Below are positions 26,867 to 35,152 of a stretch of DNA of 64,000 nt, piece after piece. Numbering within the stretch: the stretch's first letter is position 1; each line of letters starts with the position of its first letter. The notes below the pieces were generated by a model that did no database searches, was not told where the DNA came from, and saw nothing but the letters and a program-made list of their open reading frames with translations. Source of the DNA: Saliterribacillus persicus (GTDB lineage Bacteria > Bacillota > Bacilli > Bacillales > Amphibacillaceae); the NCBI RefSeq assembly GCF_003337485.1, contig NZ_QPJJ01000001.1:248001-312000 (forward strand). Reading direction: 5' to 3'. A program made the position numbers and the translations under genes.

Positions 26867-27595
26867 CAGAAGAATATTTCTAGCATTATACATTCTTTAA
26901 AAACCAAAAAAGTATGTATTATTGATTTAGATATAGGCCAAAGAATTTCGGATTTATTGATGGGATTGGAAAGTAGAATAATTTCTAATGTTGTTGACGT
27001 ACTTACAAATCGGTGCAAGTTAAATTCCGCGCTTATTAAAGACAAGAATAACGATCTTTACTTGCTACTACCAGCTGCTATTGATAAAAGGCCAAGGCAT
27101 GTTAAATCAGAGGAGATGAGAAGGTTATTAATAAAAATGCGTAATGAGTTTGACTATATAATTATTGATTACCCAACTGGTATTGGAGAGGGATTTGAGT
27201 CAGCATTAAAAGGTGCTGATAAAGCTATTGTAATTATAAAACCAGATACATTTTCTATAAGGTGGTCGGACGCTATCATTGTTGCATTACAGAAACAGTT
27301 TAATATAGCATCACAACTTCTGCTCATTAATCAGTTAAAACCCGATTTAGTGGAAAAGGGCATAATGTTAGATATCGATGCTATTAAGGAAATCTTCCCA
27401 GTGGAAGTAATAGGTTTGATACCATGGGATTTTGATTTGTATATGGAATCGTTAGCCTATGGTTTACCAGTCGTGAAAAGAAAAAATCTAAATCTCAGTA
27501 TTATCGATAATTTTAACAGAATAGCTAGGCGTCTTTTAGATGAAGACATACCAATTGATTTATCAATTGACCTCGGTATTAAGAAAAGCAGATAA
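26867..27595 (+). pseudogene. MinD-like ATPase paralogue lacking the Walker A motif
   Basis: The frame reads like MinD from the segment after the P-loop onward: KTKKVCIIDLDIGQRISDLL, MGLESRIISNVVDVL, LYLLLPAA, FDYIIIDYPTGIGEG, KAIVIIKPDTFS and the C-terminal IARRLLDEDIP. The deviant Walker A (GKGGxGKT) expected directly upstream is missing: TAA at 26864-26866 closes the frame and the bases before it encode no such motif. The first usable start is TTG/ATG at 26957/26960, giving at most about 212 residues, without a ribosome binding site. Key MinD residues are also altered (DLD for DTD). Without ATP binding it cannot work as MinD; I infer a 5'-truncated remnant. Confidence 0.75.
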
Positions 27596-28150
27596 TGGTA
27601 TAGTTTATATTCTCTATCTAACTAAATCCAAGCAGCAATTCAAACACTGACTATTTAAACCTACTATTCTAAAATGAAGCAAATAAAAATTAGAGGAATA
27701 ATTCCTGAGGAAGTTTAACAACCGTCCCCATGCTTCTTTTCTCATCATGTAAGATTTACTAACTATAAATAGTTCATTATGTAATTCAATGTTGCTTTTT
27801 CATGATAATTAATTTTCTTCTCAAGTTTATGTTTAAATTTCTCATCTATACAGTCGGAAAAAAGAGTCGACAATTCCTTTAACCTAAATTGGTGCCAATA
27901 AAATTTGCTACGATAATACACTATCTTCAGACATATCCCTCCTCGTACTACCATAAAATCAACAGAGGATGTATTCGACACCTGGCTAGCATAGTCATTT
28001 GACTTTAGCGCCTATAGTTTTGTGTAATCAGCTTTCGCTGATCTTGCCATTTCGTACGATTTATGTTCTCAATTGTACTATCTTACAAAGAGTTTTATTT
28101 TAAATGGGTATTTGTACTTATGTTAGAAAACGCATTTGTTCGTTAAAAAA
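27596..28150. other. Degenerate region without an identifiable gene
   Basis: A minus-strand frame of 72 codons lies at 27763-27981 (GTG start, no ribosome binding site, no recognised family). A further short minus-strand frame, YEMARSAKADYTKL, lies near 28010-28055. The pattern of short broken frames fits decayed genes, but I cannot name them. Confidence 0.4.
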
Positions 28151-28365
28151 GAAAATAATGGGTTTGCTTAGGTGTACATATACAATAAAAATGTCTTCAT
28201 CCTAAATAGACACATGGACAGGGATTCATCGCACCCAGAAAAATAAATTGCGCAGGATACGTTACCGTTAAAGCGGCCCTACTAATCGTAACTTTTCCTG
28301 TTTCCATCCGTTGCCGTAGCATCGCCGTGAAGCTGAATGGATAAAAAAATCAATATACGGATTAC
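28151..28365 (-). pseudogene. Fragment of ComM/YifB-type Mg-chelatase-like AAA+ ATPase
   Basis: The minus-strand frame reads [20 protein letters not shown], then [20 protein letters not shown], then CVYLG, a TGA stop, and RHFYCICTPKQTHYF. This matches the ComM/YifB core (LRQPLE..GKVTISR..., AAMNPCPCGY, CTCTPKQ). A nonsense codon interrupts it and both ends are missing, so only about 70 codons of a normally ~500-residue gene survive. ComM acts in branch migration during natural transformation; this copy cannot. Confidence 0.75.
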
Positions 28366-28688
28366 ACAACTACAACGTGTATTATATAGTTTTTGTCATA
28401 TATTAACATTACTTTGATCTTTGTCTCCCTAAAACAAAAAAAGATCCTACCATTGGCTTCTTAATCTGCCTACTAAGTGGATTACTCTGATTTCGTATAA
28501 CTAGGTTATAATTTCAGTGTTATCCTATAGAATACAACACCGGAAATAAAATCTGACCAATTTTTAATTTCTCCATTAATTTTTGTAAACTTTTTCTAGC
28601 TTTTTATTTATTCTTTACTCCACTACTCTTCCATCCATACGCTTTCAATCTCAGCCAAAATAGAAGATTGTACTAGGAAATTATCCGC
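28366..28688. other. Non-coding stretch between gene remnants
   Basis: About 320 AT-rich bases between the ComM and UDP-glucose dehydrogenase fragments. I see no frame, hairpin or repeat worth naming. It may hold further decayed ComM sequence beyond recognition. Confidence 0.4.
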
Positions 28689-28742
28689 AAGCGTCAAATA
28701 ACCCATTATCCTAAAATCAGGATAATGGGTTATTTGACGCTT
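28689..28742. repeat. Perfect 24-bp inverted repeat element (copy B)
   Basis: The arms at 28689-28712 and 28719-28742 are exact reverse complements over 24 bp around a 6-base loop (AAAATC), beginning AAGCGTCAAATAAC. There is no flanking T-run, so it is not a typical terminator. The related copy A lies behind pseG. The right arm supplies the last codons and the stop of the adjoining dehydrogenase fragment, suggesting the element inserted into, or captured, that gene. Confidence 0.75.
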
Positions 28743-28950
28743 ACCTTTGAAATCTTATAATTCTTTATTAGAGAAAGCTCGACTGCTTTCACTTCATCCC
28801 ATTCTGTAAGAATAGATACAATGTCAAATGTAAGCACCTTTTACTGCTGCTGGAAGGATATGTTTGGCACTCTTGATTGCAATGAGGTCATAACCACCGA
28901 AGAGCCTGATTCTATTAATCTTTGGCTAACAGCAATGGATGATACTTCTC
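28743..28950 (-). pseudogene. C-terminal fragment of UDP-glucose 6-dehydrogenase
   Basis: Minus-strand pieces in different frames resemble the C-terminal domain of UDP-glucose/GDP-mannose dehydrogenases: SQRLIESGSSVV, YDLIAIKSAKHILPAAVKGA and then DIVSILTEWDEVKAVELSLI (family: V.ILTEWDEF). At least one frameshift separates them, and the N-terminal NAD and catalytic Cys regions are absent. A remnant of a ugd/tuaD-type gene cut at the 28689-28742 inverted repeat. Confidence 0.65.
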
Positions 28951-29109
28951 GCTTCAGGATGTGACTTCATGCACCAACACCTAAATTAAATCAAAATCTC
29001 ATTCACAAATTACATTTAATTCGGTTAGCAAATTACTAGTGTAAGGAGGTGCTCAATTTTGTCAAACATTTCAGATTAACATCCAGGTAACTTCAAAAGG
29101 GCTTAAAAA

Positions 29110-29235
29110 ATGTTTACAAAAGAAGCTTTAAGGTTTAATGGTAAATCTATAAAGTACGAATTTGATAAGCTTAAAAGCCGGATTAATAAGAGTAATGAAA
29201 ATATAGACACGTATCCCAGTTTATTTTCAGAGTAA
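29110..29235 (+). CDS. Possible 41-residue small protein
   Basis: ATG at 29110 is preceded by AAAAGGG at eight bases and the frame ends with TAA, 33 bases before a hairpin. The product is basic and hydrophilic (begins MFTKEALRFNGKSIKYEF, then KLKSRINKSNE), with no membrane segment or signal peptide. Upstream, a GGAGGTG site precedes a six-codon frame at about 29059-29079 that might be a leader. No family recognised. Ribosome site plus downstream hairpin make it more credible than the surrounding debris. Confidence 0.4.
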   Translation: MFTKEALRFNGKSIKYEFDKLKSRINKSNENIDTYPSLFSE

Positions 29236-29268
29236 TTTTAAATATTTATAAAATGAGTTTTTTACATC

Positions 29269-29295
29269 ATGCCTATCTACTAAAAAGATGGGCAT
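29269..29295 (+). terminator. Hairpin downstream of the 41-codon frame
   Basis: ATGCCTATCT (29269-29278) pairs with AGATGGGCAT (29286-29295), 10 bp with one G-U, around a 7-base loop. The following CATTATTT is only a weak U-tract. Confidence 0.5.
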
Positions 29296-29345
29296 CATTA
29301 TTTAATGACTAGTAACGTGATACTTTACAACATTGCAATTCGGGT

Positions 29346-29388
29346 GGGTCTTTGCAACTCAAGGATTGCTGCTTCAAGAGACCCTTTT
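29346..29388 (+). terminator. Terminator-like hairpin, remainder of gap to the dehydrogenase gene
   Basis: GGGTCT (29346-29351) pairs with AGACCC (29379-29384), extended by TTG/CAA, then TTTT on the plus strand. No gene on that strand ends here, so it may be a relic. From 29389 to 29641 I see only short broken minus-strand frames. Confidence 0.35.
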
Positions 29389-29641
29389 AGGCTCTTAGTA
29401 ATCACCCCAAATCAAAAGACATAATCCGGGAATTCACCAGATCTTCAAGGCCTTAACTATATCTTAAAATGTATGTATCTTCTGTATCACCAAATTTATA
29501 AAAGAATTATGTTCAAGATGTTGTAGGTCTACTTTAAAAGCCAACAATTATTTAAATTATTCTTTTGATAAATCTTCCTCTTCATAAAATAAGAAGACAA
29601 GCACAATCACACACCTGCCAACATCTGGAAATCTGTTTTAA

Positions 29642-30922
29642 TTAAAGACTCCATAAAGAAACATGCTCTGGAACTTTTTCTTTATCTAATCTTCCTTTGA
29701 TATCGATCACAATCCCTTTACCATGTTTTAACAACTCGTCAAATTGCAGCCATCCTTTATCTAAATAGAATTGATGTGGTACTGCTAGAACTACAGCATC
29801 TGCTGGATTTAACTTTTCATAATTGACAAGACCGACGCCATATTCTTCTTTTGCCTCTTCATGTTCTGCATAAAAATCTGTGACTTGAACTTCTACACCG
29901 AACTCTTCCAATTCTTTAATTACATCGATTACTCGTGAATTACGTAAGTCAGGTACATTTTCTTTAAATGTTAACCCAAGAACTGTCACTCGTGACCCTT
30001 GTATTTGTTTATTTTTGTGGATCATTTGTTTGATTAATGAAGTAGCAATATGTTTTCCCATGCTATCATTGATTCTTCGACCTGCTAAAATCATTTCAGG
30101 GTGATAACCAATACTCTCTGCTTTATGTGTTAAGTAATATGGGTCGACTCCAATACAATGTCCACCGACTAAACCAGGAGAGAAAGGAATAAAATTCCAT
30201 TTTGTTCCAGCTGCCTTAAGAACATCATTCGTGTCAATATCTAGCTTGTCGAATATTAATGACAGTTCATTCATTAATGCAATATTCAAATCTCTTTGTG
30301 TATTTTCTATAACTTTGGCTGCTTCGGCTACTTTCAATGAACTAGCTTTGAAAACACCTGCCGTTACGACACTCTCATATACTTCTGCAACTATATCAAG
30401 CACTTCAGGAGTTTGACCTGAAACTACTTTCTTAATAGTTCTAAATGTATGCATTTTATCACCTGGATTAATCCTTTCTGGTGAATATCCTACAAAGAAG
30501 TCCTCTCCTGCTTTTAAACCTGATTCTTTCTCTAGAATAGGGATACAAACTTCTTCTGTTGCTCCTGGATAAACCGTGGATTCATAGACTACTATCGTCC
30601 CTTTTTGCAAACTTCCCCCTACAGTTTTAGAAGATTTTTTTAATGGTGTTAAGTCAGGTTGCTTATTCCCATTTATTGGTGTAGGTACAGCAACAATAAT
30701 AAAATCACACTCGCTTAATTGAGAAGCATTTGTAGTAAAGTCAATATTGGCTTTCTCTAAATCTGTTGGTTCTACTTCATTTGTATAATCTATATTTTGT
30801 TTTAACGTTGCAATTCGGTGTTCACTAATATCAAAACCAACAATCTTATGCTCTTGGCCAAAAGCAACGGCTACAGGAAGTCCCACGTAGCCAAGTCCTA
30901 CTAATCCAATTTTTCTGTCCAT
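29642..30922 (-). CDS. UDP-N-acetyl-hexosamine dehydrogenase (TviB/WbpO type)
   Basis: A 426-residue nucleotide-sugar dehydrogenase: NAD motif IGLVGLGYVGLPVAVAFG, central domain with VYESTVYPGATEE, catalytic Cys in GLVGGHCIGVDPYYL (about residue 265), and a C-terminal UDP-binding domain (LGLTFKENVPDLRNSRV). It makes a two-step NAD-dependent oxidation at C6. Sequence is closest to Vi-antigen TviB/WbpO (UDP-GalNAc to UDP-GalNAcA), and the adjacent 4-epimerase fits. Last gene of the capsule locus; ATG follows AGGGGAG. Confidence 0.88.
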   Translation of the reverse strand: MDRKIGLVGLGYVGLPVAVAFGQEHKIVGFDISEHRIATLKQNIDYTNEVEPTDLEKANIDFTTNASQLSECDFIIVAVPTPINGNKQPDLTPLKKSSKTVGGSLQKGTIVVYESTVYPGATEEVCIPILEKESGLKAGEDFFVGYSPERINPGDKMHTFRTIKKVVSGQTPEVLDIVAEVYESVVTAGVFKASSLKVAEAAKVIENTQRDLNIALMNELSLIFDKLDIDTNDVLKAAGTKWNFIPFSPGLVGGHCIGVDPYYLTHKAESIGYHPEMILAGRRINDSMGKHIATSLIKQMIHKNKQIQGSRVTVLGLTFKENVPDLRNSRVIDVIKELEEFGVEVQVTDFYAEHEEAKEEYGVGLVNYEKLNPADAVVLAVPHQFYLDKGWLQFDELLKHGKGIVIDIKGRLDKEKVPEHVSLWSL

Positions 30923-30960
30923 TAAACTTCTCCCCTATCATATATCTAAATTTCTCTAGT

Positions 30961-31941
30961 TTATTTACTTGGTTGTAAATTGGCTACATACCAATCCATC
31001 GTTCTTTTCAGACCTTCATAAACATCAACTTGAGGGTCATAACCTAACAATTTTTTCGCTTTAGAAATATCAGCTAAAGAATGAGGTATATCTCCAACTC
31101 GAGGTTCGCCATAGTTAGGGTCAATATTTTTATTCAATAATTCACAGACAATTTCATATAAATCGTTTAATGTAATGTTCTTTCCATAGGCAATATTAAA
31201 CGCCTCTCCACTGGCTTCAGAACCTGCCAAACAAGAAAGTAAATTCGCTTCAATCACATTATCTATGTAAGTAAAATCTCTCGTTTGCGTCCCATCTCCG
31301 TTTATAACTGGAGCCTTATCATTCAACAAGTCACGAACAAAAACAGGTATCACTGCAGCATAGGTAGAATGAGGATCTTGTCTACGACCGAACACATTAA
31401 AATAACGTAAACCAACTGTTTCTAAGCCATATAGATCAAAGTAATTCTTTGCATATAGCTCATTAACTTTTTTGGTGATCGCATATGGTGAAAGCAGCTT
31501 TCCCTCTTTACCTTCATATTTAGGTAAAGTAGCTTCATCACCATAAACAGACGAAGAAGAGGCATAAACTATTTTCTTTACTCCTTCTTCTTTCGCAGCT
31601 TCTAACATATTTAACGTACCATGCACATTTACTTCATCGTAGATAAGTGGCATACGAATAGAACGAGGTACGGATCCCCAAGCGGCTTGATGAAGAATAT
31701 AATCAACACCTTTAACTGCGTCAACGCAAATATTGAAGTCTCTAATATCCCCTTCTATAAATTCAAAGTCATATTTCAACTTTAATTCTTCAATATTACC
31801 TTTCTGTCCGTTTGAAAGATCGTCTAGCACCTTTATTTCAAAGCCATGCCCTAATAAAAATTCGGCTAAATTTGATCCAACAAATCCAGCTCCACCTGTA
31901 ATTAAAAACTTATCATTTTTATTGAATCGTTTTATAATCAT
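30961..31941 (-). CDS. UDP-N-acetylglucosamine 4-epimerase (WbpP/TviC type)
   Basis: A 326-residue extended SDR: FLITGGAGFVGSNLAEFLLG, IEGDIRD, catalytic Tyr/Lys in SPYAITKKVNELY (about 152-164), and LRYFNVFGRRQDP, typical of WbpP. It interconverts UDP-GlcNAc and UDP-GalNAc to feed the dehydrogenase encoded 38 bases downstream; together they should give UDP-GalNAcA for the capsule. AGGTGATAT precedes the ATG. Confidence 0.88.
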   Translation of the reverse strand: MIIKRFNKNDKFLITGGAGFVGSNLAEFLLGHGFEIKVLDDLSNGQKGNIEELKLKYDFEFIEGDIRDFNICVDAVKGVDYILHQAAWGSVPRSIRMPLIYDEVNVHGTLNMLEAAKEEGVKKIVYASSSSVYGDEATLPKYEGKEGKLLSPYAITKKVNELYAKNYFDLYGLETVGLRYFNVFGRRQDPHSTYAAVIPVFVRDLLNDKAPVINGDGTQTRDFTYIDNVIEANLLSCLAGSEASGEAFNIAYGKNITLNDLYEIVCELLNKNIDPNYGEPRVGDIPHSLADISKAKKLLGYDPQVDVYEGLKRTMDWYVANLQPSK

Positions 31942-32690
31942 ATATCACCTATACTCTTCATATTTTTGAATTAATAAACATATAAATCTTATATTTCTTT
32001 GGCTTGTAATCTTTATCCTCAAATTATATAGATAAAAACTCACAAATTCAGGAGTGTCCACTACCCCAAGTCCTAAATAATATTAGGACTTGCTTTCAAG
32101 TTTATCCAGCAAGACAGTGTAAACCTATCTATTTATCAATCTGGACTAAAAAGAAGCAAGAAAATCGTAATATCGCTTCCCAAAACACCTCAAACCAATT
32201 GTTCTTTTAGGTCAAGTAGTTCTATCACGTACAATTCATATACTTTTTCAGTGAATTTATGAGGAAATATAGACTTTCCTACTTATCTTTCAGTCTTTAG
32301 TAGTGAAGACTTATCACTGTACGCAGAAAAGTAGAAGCATAAATAAACTTTTTAACTTTGATTTTGAACTAATTATTAAAATTTTTATTTTCTCCATTCT
32401 AAAGGTCATTTGAAATATGAACCTAAAAGTATAATTCTAATAAATAGCCTGCAACGTTATAACAATAAACCCTGCTCCCCTGTAATTAAGAACTTCTCTT
32501 ATTTCGAAAATTTATCTACTTCGATAGTTCACCTCAAGTAATTTCAGCAAACAAGTAAAAAGTGCTGACAACCTAGTTTCGACTTTGAAGACAACTACTT
32601 TCCTCATAAAGTTATTAGATAAACCTATTAAAAAAATCATTAAAAAGATCGTGAATTTATACTTTTAACTTAAATAGGGTACATCTTTAT
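31942..32690. other. 750-base gap with one palindromic hairpin
   Basis: The only clear structure is AAGTCCTAA (32068-32076) and TTAGGACTT (32083-32091), a perfect 9-bp stem with a 6-base loop and no U-run. Short minus-strand frames such as KVYELYVIELLDLKEQLV (near 32205-32260) occur, without a recognised family. A promoter for the epimerase-dehydrogenase pair is likely here but was not identified. Confidence 0.45.
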
Positions 32691-33113
32691 TCACAGTTTA
32701 GAATTCAATAATTTTGCAGGGACTCCCACTGCAGTACAACCAGTTGGCACATTCTTAATTACCACTGCATTTGCACCAATTTTCGCGTTGTCTCCTATTT
32801 TAACATCACCTAAAATACAAGCTCCTGCACCTATTATCACATTTTTTCCTATTACTGGATTGGCTCTAACTCCACTTCGCCCTCCTATAGTAACGTTTTG
32901 AAGTACTTTTGTATTCTCTCCTATCACAGTATCATGCCCTATTACAACACCTATTCCATGGTGTGGGAATTGTACAGTCTTATGTATATTAGATGTGTAA
33001 GGAATGTCACAAGAAAAAAGTATTCTCATGATAATTTTAATTATTTTAGGTATTAGAGGAACTTTCCTTAAGTATAGCCATCTTGCTAAAGTATATTGTT
33101 TTGTTATGTTCAT
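32691..33113 (-). CDS. Serine acetyltransferase-like hexapeptide O-acetyltransferase
   Basis: A 140-residue left-handed beta-helix protein of the CysE-like exopolysaccharide type: DIPYTSNIHKTVQFPHHGIG then hexapeptide turns (IGENTKVLQNVTIGG, VIGKNVIIGAGACILG) and the C-terminal VGVPAKLL. The His in PHHGIG/GIGVVIGHD is catalytic in the family. It probably O-acetylates capsule sugars. ATG 33113 has AAGGAG five bases upstream; the frame is open to 33128. Confidence 0.8.
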   Translation of the reverse strand: MNITKQYTLARWLYLRKVPLIPKIIKIIMRILFSCDIPYTSNIHKTVQFPHHGIGVVIGHDTVIGENTKVLQNVTIGGRSGVRANPVIGKNVIIGAGACILGDVKIGDNAKIGANAVVIKNVPTGCTAVGVPAKLLNSKL

Positions 33114-33137
33114 ATTAGCTCCTTCCATTCAGGTTTC

Positions 33138-33701
33138 CTAATTTACTCTTGACTTTATAAATTTGGCTGGGCAACCACCTACAATAGAATCAATTGCAGT
33201 ATTTTTATTTACTACTGAATTTGCCGCTATAACACAACCAGATTCCACGGTAATACCACATAAAATTGTAACTTTGGCTCCAATCCATACATTTTCCTTT
33301 ACTACTGTCTCAGAAAATATATATCCTTGTTCTCTAATTGGAGTACCCAATTCACAATATTTATGACTTGTTGAAAGTATGGAAGTACCATGTGCAATAG
33401 AAACATTATCTCCAATTTTTACCCTTCCTGCGGCATCAATAAAAGACATAGGATGAATACTAATATTACTCCCTAGACTAAGACTCTCTATATGCGACAA
33501 GTATACATCGTGAAAAATTATAACATTTTGTCCACATTCCTTTGCTAAAGTCTTCAATAAACTACCTCTAATTATTTGCCCTTTTAGTCCAATAATTTTC
33601 CTGGAAAACTCAAATAACTTCACTCTAAATTTCCGCGGAAAACAAGAGAATAAAATTTTCAAATAATCAGTAATCACATCGTATTTTCTTTTCTTTTTCA
33701 A
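33138..33701 (-). CDS. Hexapeptide-repeat acyltransferase (WcaF/maltose acetyltransferase type)
   Basis: A 187-residue trimeric beta-helix acetyltransferase with LGSNISIHPMSFIDAAGRVK, KIGDNVSIAHGTSILSTSHK, ENVWIGAKVTILCGITV and IVGGCPAKFIKS. The STSHK His is the expected general base. Likely O-acetylates a repeat-unit sugar. The TTG start overlaps the Wzx stop (TTGA), indicating translational coupling. Confidence 0.8.
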   Translation of the reverse strand: MKKKRKYDVITDYLKILFSCFPRKFRVKLFEFSRKIIGLKGQIIRGSLLKTLAKECGQNVIIFHDVYLSHIESLSLGSNISIHPMSFIDAAGRVKIGDNVSIAHGTSILSTSHKYCELGTPIREQGYIFSETVVKENVWIGAKVTILCGITVESGCVIAANSVVNKNTAIDSIVGGCPAKFIKSRVN

Positions 33702-35131
33702 GATAATTTATTTCTCCTTTTAACGAGTTTTATTATATTATGAATTGAATCAATGTAAAACTTTGTAATTGAAACATTAAAATCTTTTATAACATACACT
33801 GGCCATTTCCAACCATTGTATATACACTCCACAATTAAAAGAGAAAGTATAATACTCCAAATACCATATTCACTAAAGAAATATACAGTAGTGAACTGTG
33901 CTATAACTACTACTATCGCAAATATAATGTACGGTTTGTACATTGGCATTTTATTTGCAGTTACAATATAGGATACAAAAATATTTTGATTGAAATGCAC
34001 AAAATAAAATACATAGAGACCGAAAGTTTGAAGTAATGGCAAAACAGTAGATTGAGAGCCAAATAGTTCTAATATTGGATTGGCTAAAAATATAATAAGT
34101 AGCCCACCAAAAGCTATTATAGTAGTTTGTATACCAACAGCCATTGTAAAATATTTATAACCTTTCTCTTTATCGTCTCTCAATCTTAACTGACTAAAGT
34201 ATGGTAAATACGTATTATAAAATACAGTAGAAATCGTCCCCAACAAACCTAAAAGTTGTATTGTCAATCCGTAATTAGCTGAAATTTCCAGTCCTAAAAA
34301 AGCTGAAACTATAAGTATCGAGAATCTCGAAGTCATGAATTTTGAAACTGACATAGCTCCCTGCTTATATGCATTTGGCCACATCAATTTGAATGTTTTG
34401 ATTTTATCATCCTTACTTACATTATATACTTTTATCTTTCCTTGAAGTGCCCTTATATCTTCATAAGAATAAAACATATACTTTGACAATACACGTCTAA
34501 GAACATTACCAATCAAATAACCAACTACTACTGCAAGCAACTTATAACCAAGCAATAAACCAATAACAGTTATAACTAATTGAAATAGTTTTGATACAAC
34601 TAAAACCTGATAGTCCTGTTTTATGGCTCCCACACCTTTTAAAACAGGAGTCCAATAGGAATAATAGACATTCATAAAAACGGCAATAACAAATATTCCC
34701 CAAGCTAGAAGATAATAGCTTTTTTCCATACTATTGCCGACTATAGAAATAATATAAACCGTCCCTATAGTAGATAATAATAATAAAATAATTGTCGAGG
34801 AAATTAGATATATTAATTTACTTACAGAAAACACTTCTGAAAAAAGTTTTATATTGGGTTCCTCAGAAGTGTTTTCACGAACAATTCCTGTTTTATTTAT
34901 TCTAGTAGCGCCACCCCAAGCGTAAGATACATTTCTAGTAATCGTCGTAGTAAACCCAAAGTCGATTAGAGCCGCTAATCCAGCAATTGCAATAAATGTA
35001 TACCATAAACCTAGTTCATTACTAGGTAGTATTACTAGAATAAAGGGAAGTATTAAAATGTTTATACCGTTATATAAAAACACCCCTAAATATCCCCACA
35101 TTACATCCAACTTATTTATTTTAATAGCCAT
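33698..35131 (-). CDS. wzx: Polysaccharide repeat-unit flippase (Wzx)
   Basis: A 477-residue membrane protein with about 12-14 hydrophobic helices, of the MATE-like polysaccharide-transporter family; early helices FLYNGINILILPFIL and LAALIDFGFTTTITRNVSYA are typical. It should flip the lipid-linked repeat unit to the outer face for polymerisation. I chose ATG 35131, with GAGGAAA five bases upstream, over a TTG seven codons earlier. It sits between a glycosyltransferase and acetyltransferase genes in a close-packed cluster. Confidence 0.85.
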   Translation of the reverse strand: MAIKINKLDVMWGYLGVFLYNGINILILPFILVILPSNELGLWYTFIAIAGLAALIDFGFTTTITRNVSYAWGGATRINKTGIVRENTSEEPNIKLFSEVFSVSKLIYLISSTIILLLLSTIGTVYIISIVGNSMEKSYYLLAWGIFVIAVFMNVYYSYWTPVLKGVGAIKQDYQVLVVSKLFQLVITVIGLLLGYKLLAVVVGYLIGNVLRRVLSKYMFYSYEDIRALQGKIKVYNVSKDDKIKTFKLMWPNAYKQGAMSVSKFMTSRFSILIVSAFLGLEISANYGLTIQLLGLLGTISTVFYNTYLPYFSQLRLRDDKEKGYKYFTMAVGIQTTIIAFGGLLIIFLANPILELFGSQSTVLPLLQTFGLYVFYFVHFNQNIFVSYIVTANKMPMYKPYIIFAIVVVIAQFTTVYFFSEYGIWSIILSLLIVECIYNGWKWPVYVIKDFNVSITKFYIDSIHNIIKLVKRRNKLS

Positions 35132-35152
35132 ACATTTCCTCACTTTTAACAA

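Noticed and set aside
27763-27981. 72-codon minus-strand gene
   Set aside because: GTG start without ribosome binding site, no family, surrounded by decayed frames; kept only as part of the gap description.
28689-28742. Intrinsic terminator
   Set aside because: The 24-bp stem is far longer than usual, lacks a T-run on both sides, and has a related copy elsewhere; treated as a repeat element.
29346-29388. T-box leader or riboswitch
   Set aside because: Terminator-like hairpin only; no T-box AGGGUGGNACCGCG sequence and no gene downstream on the plus strand.
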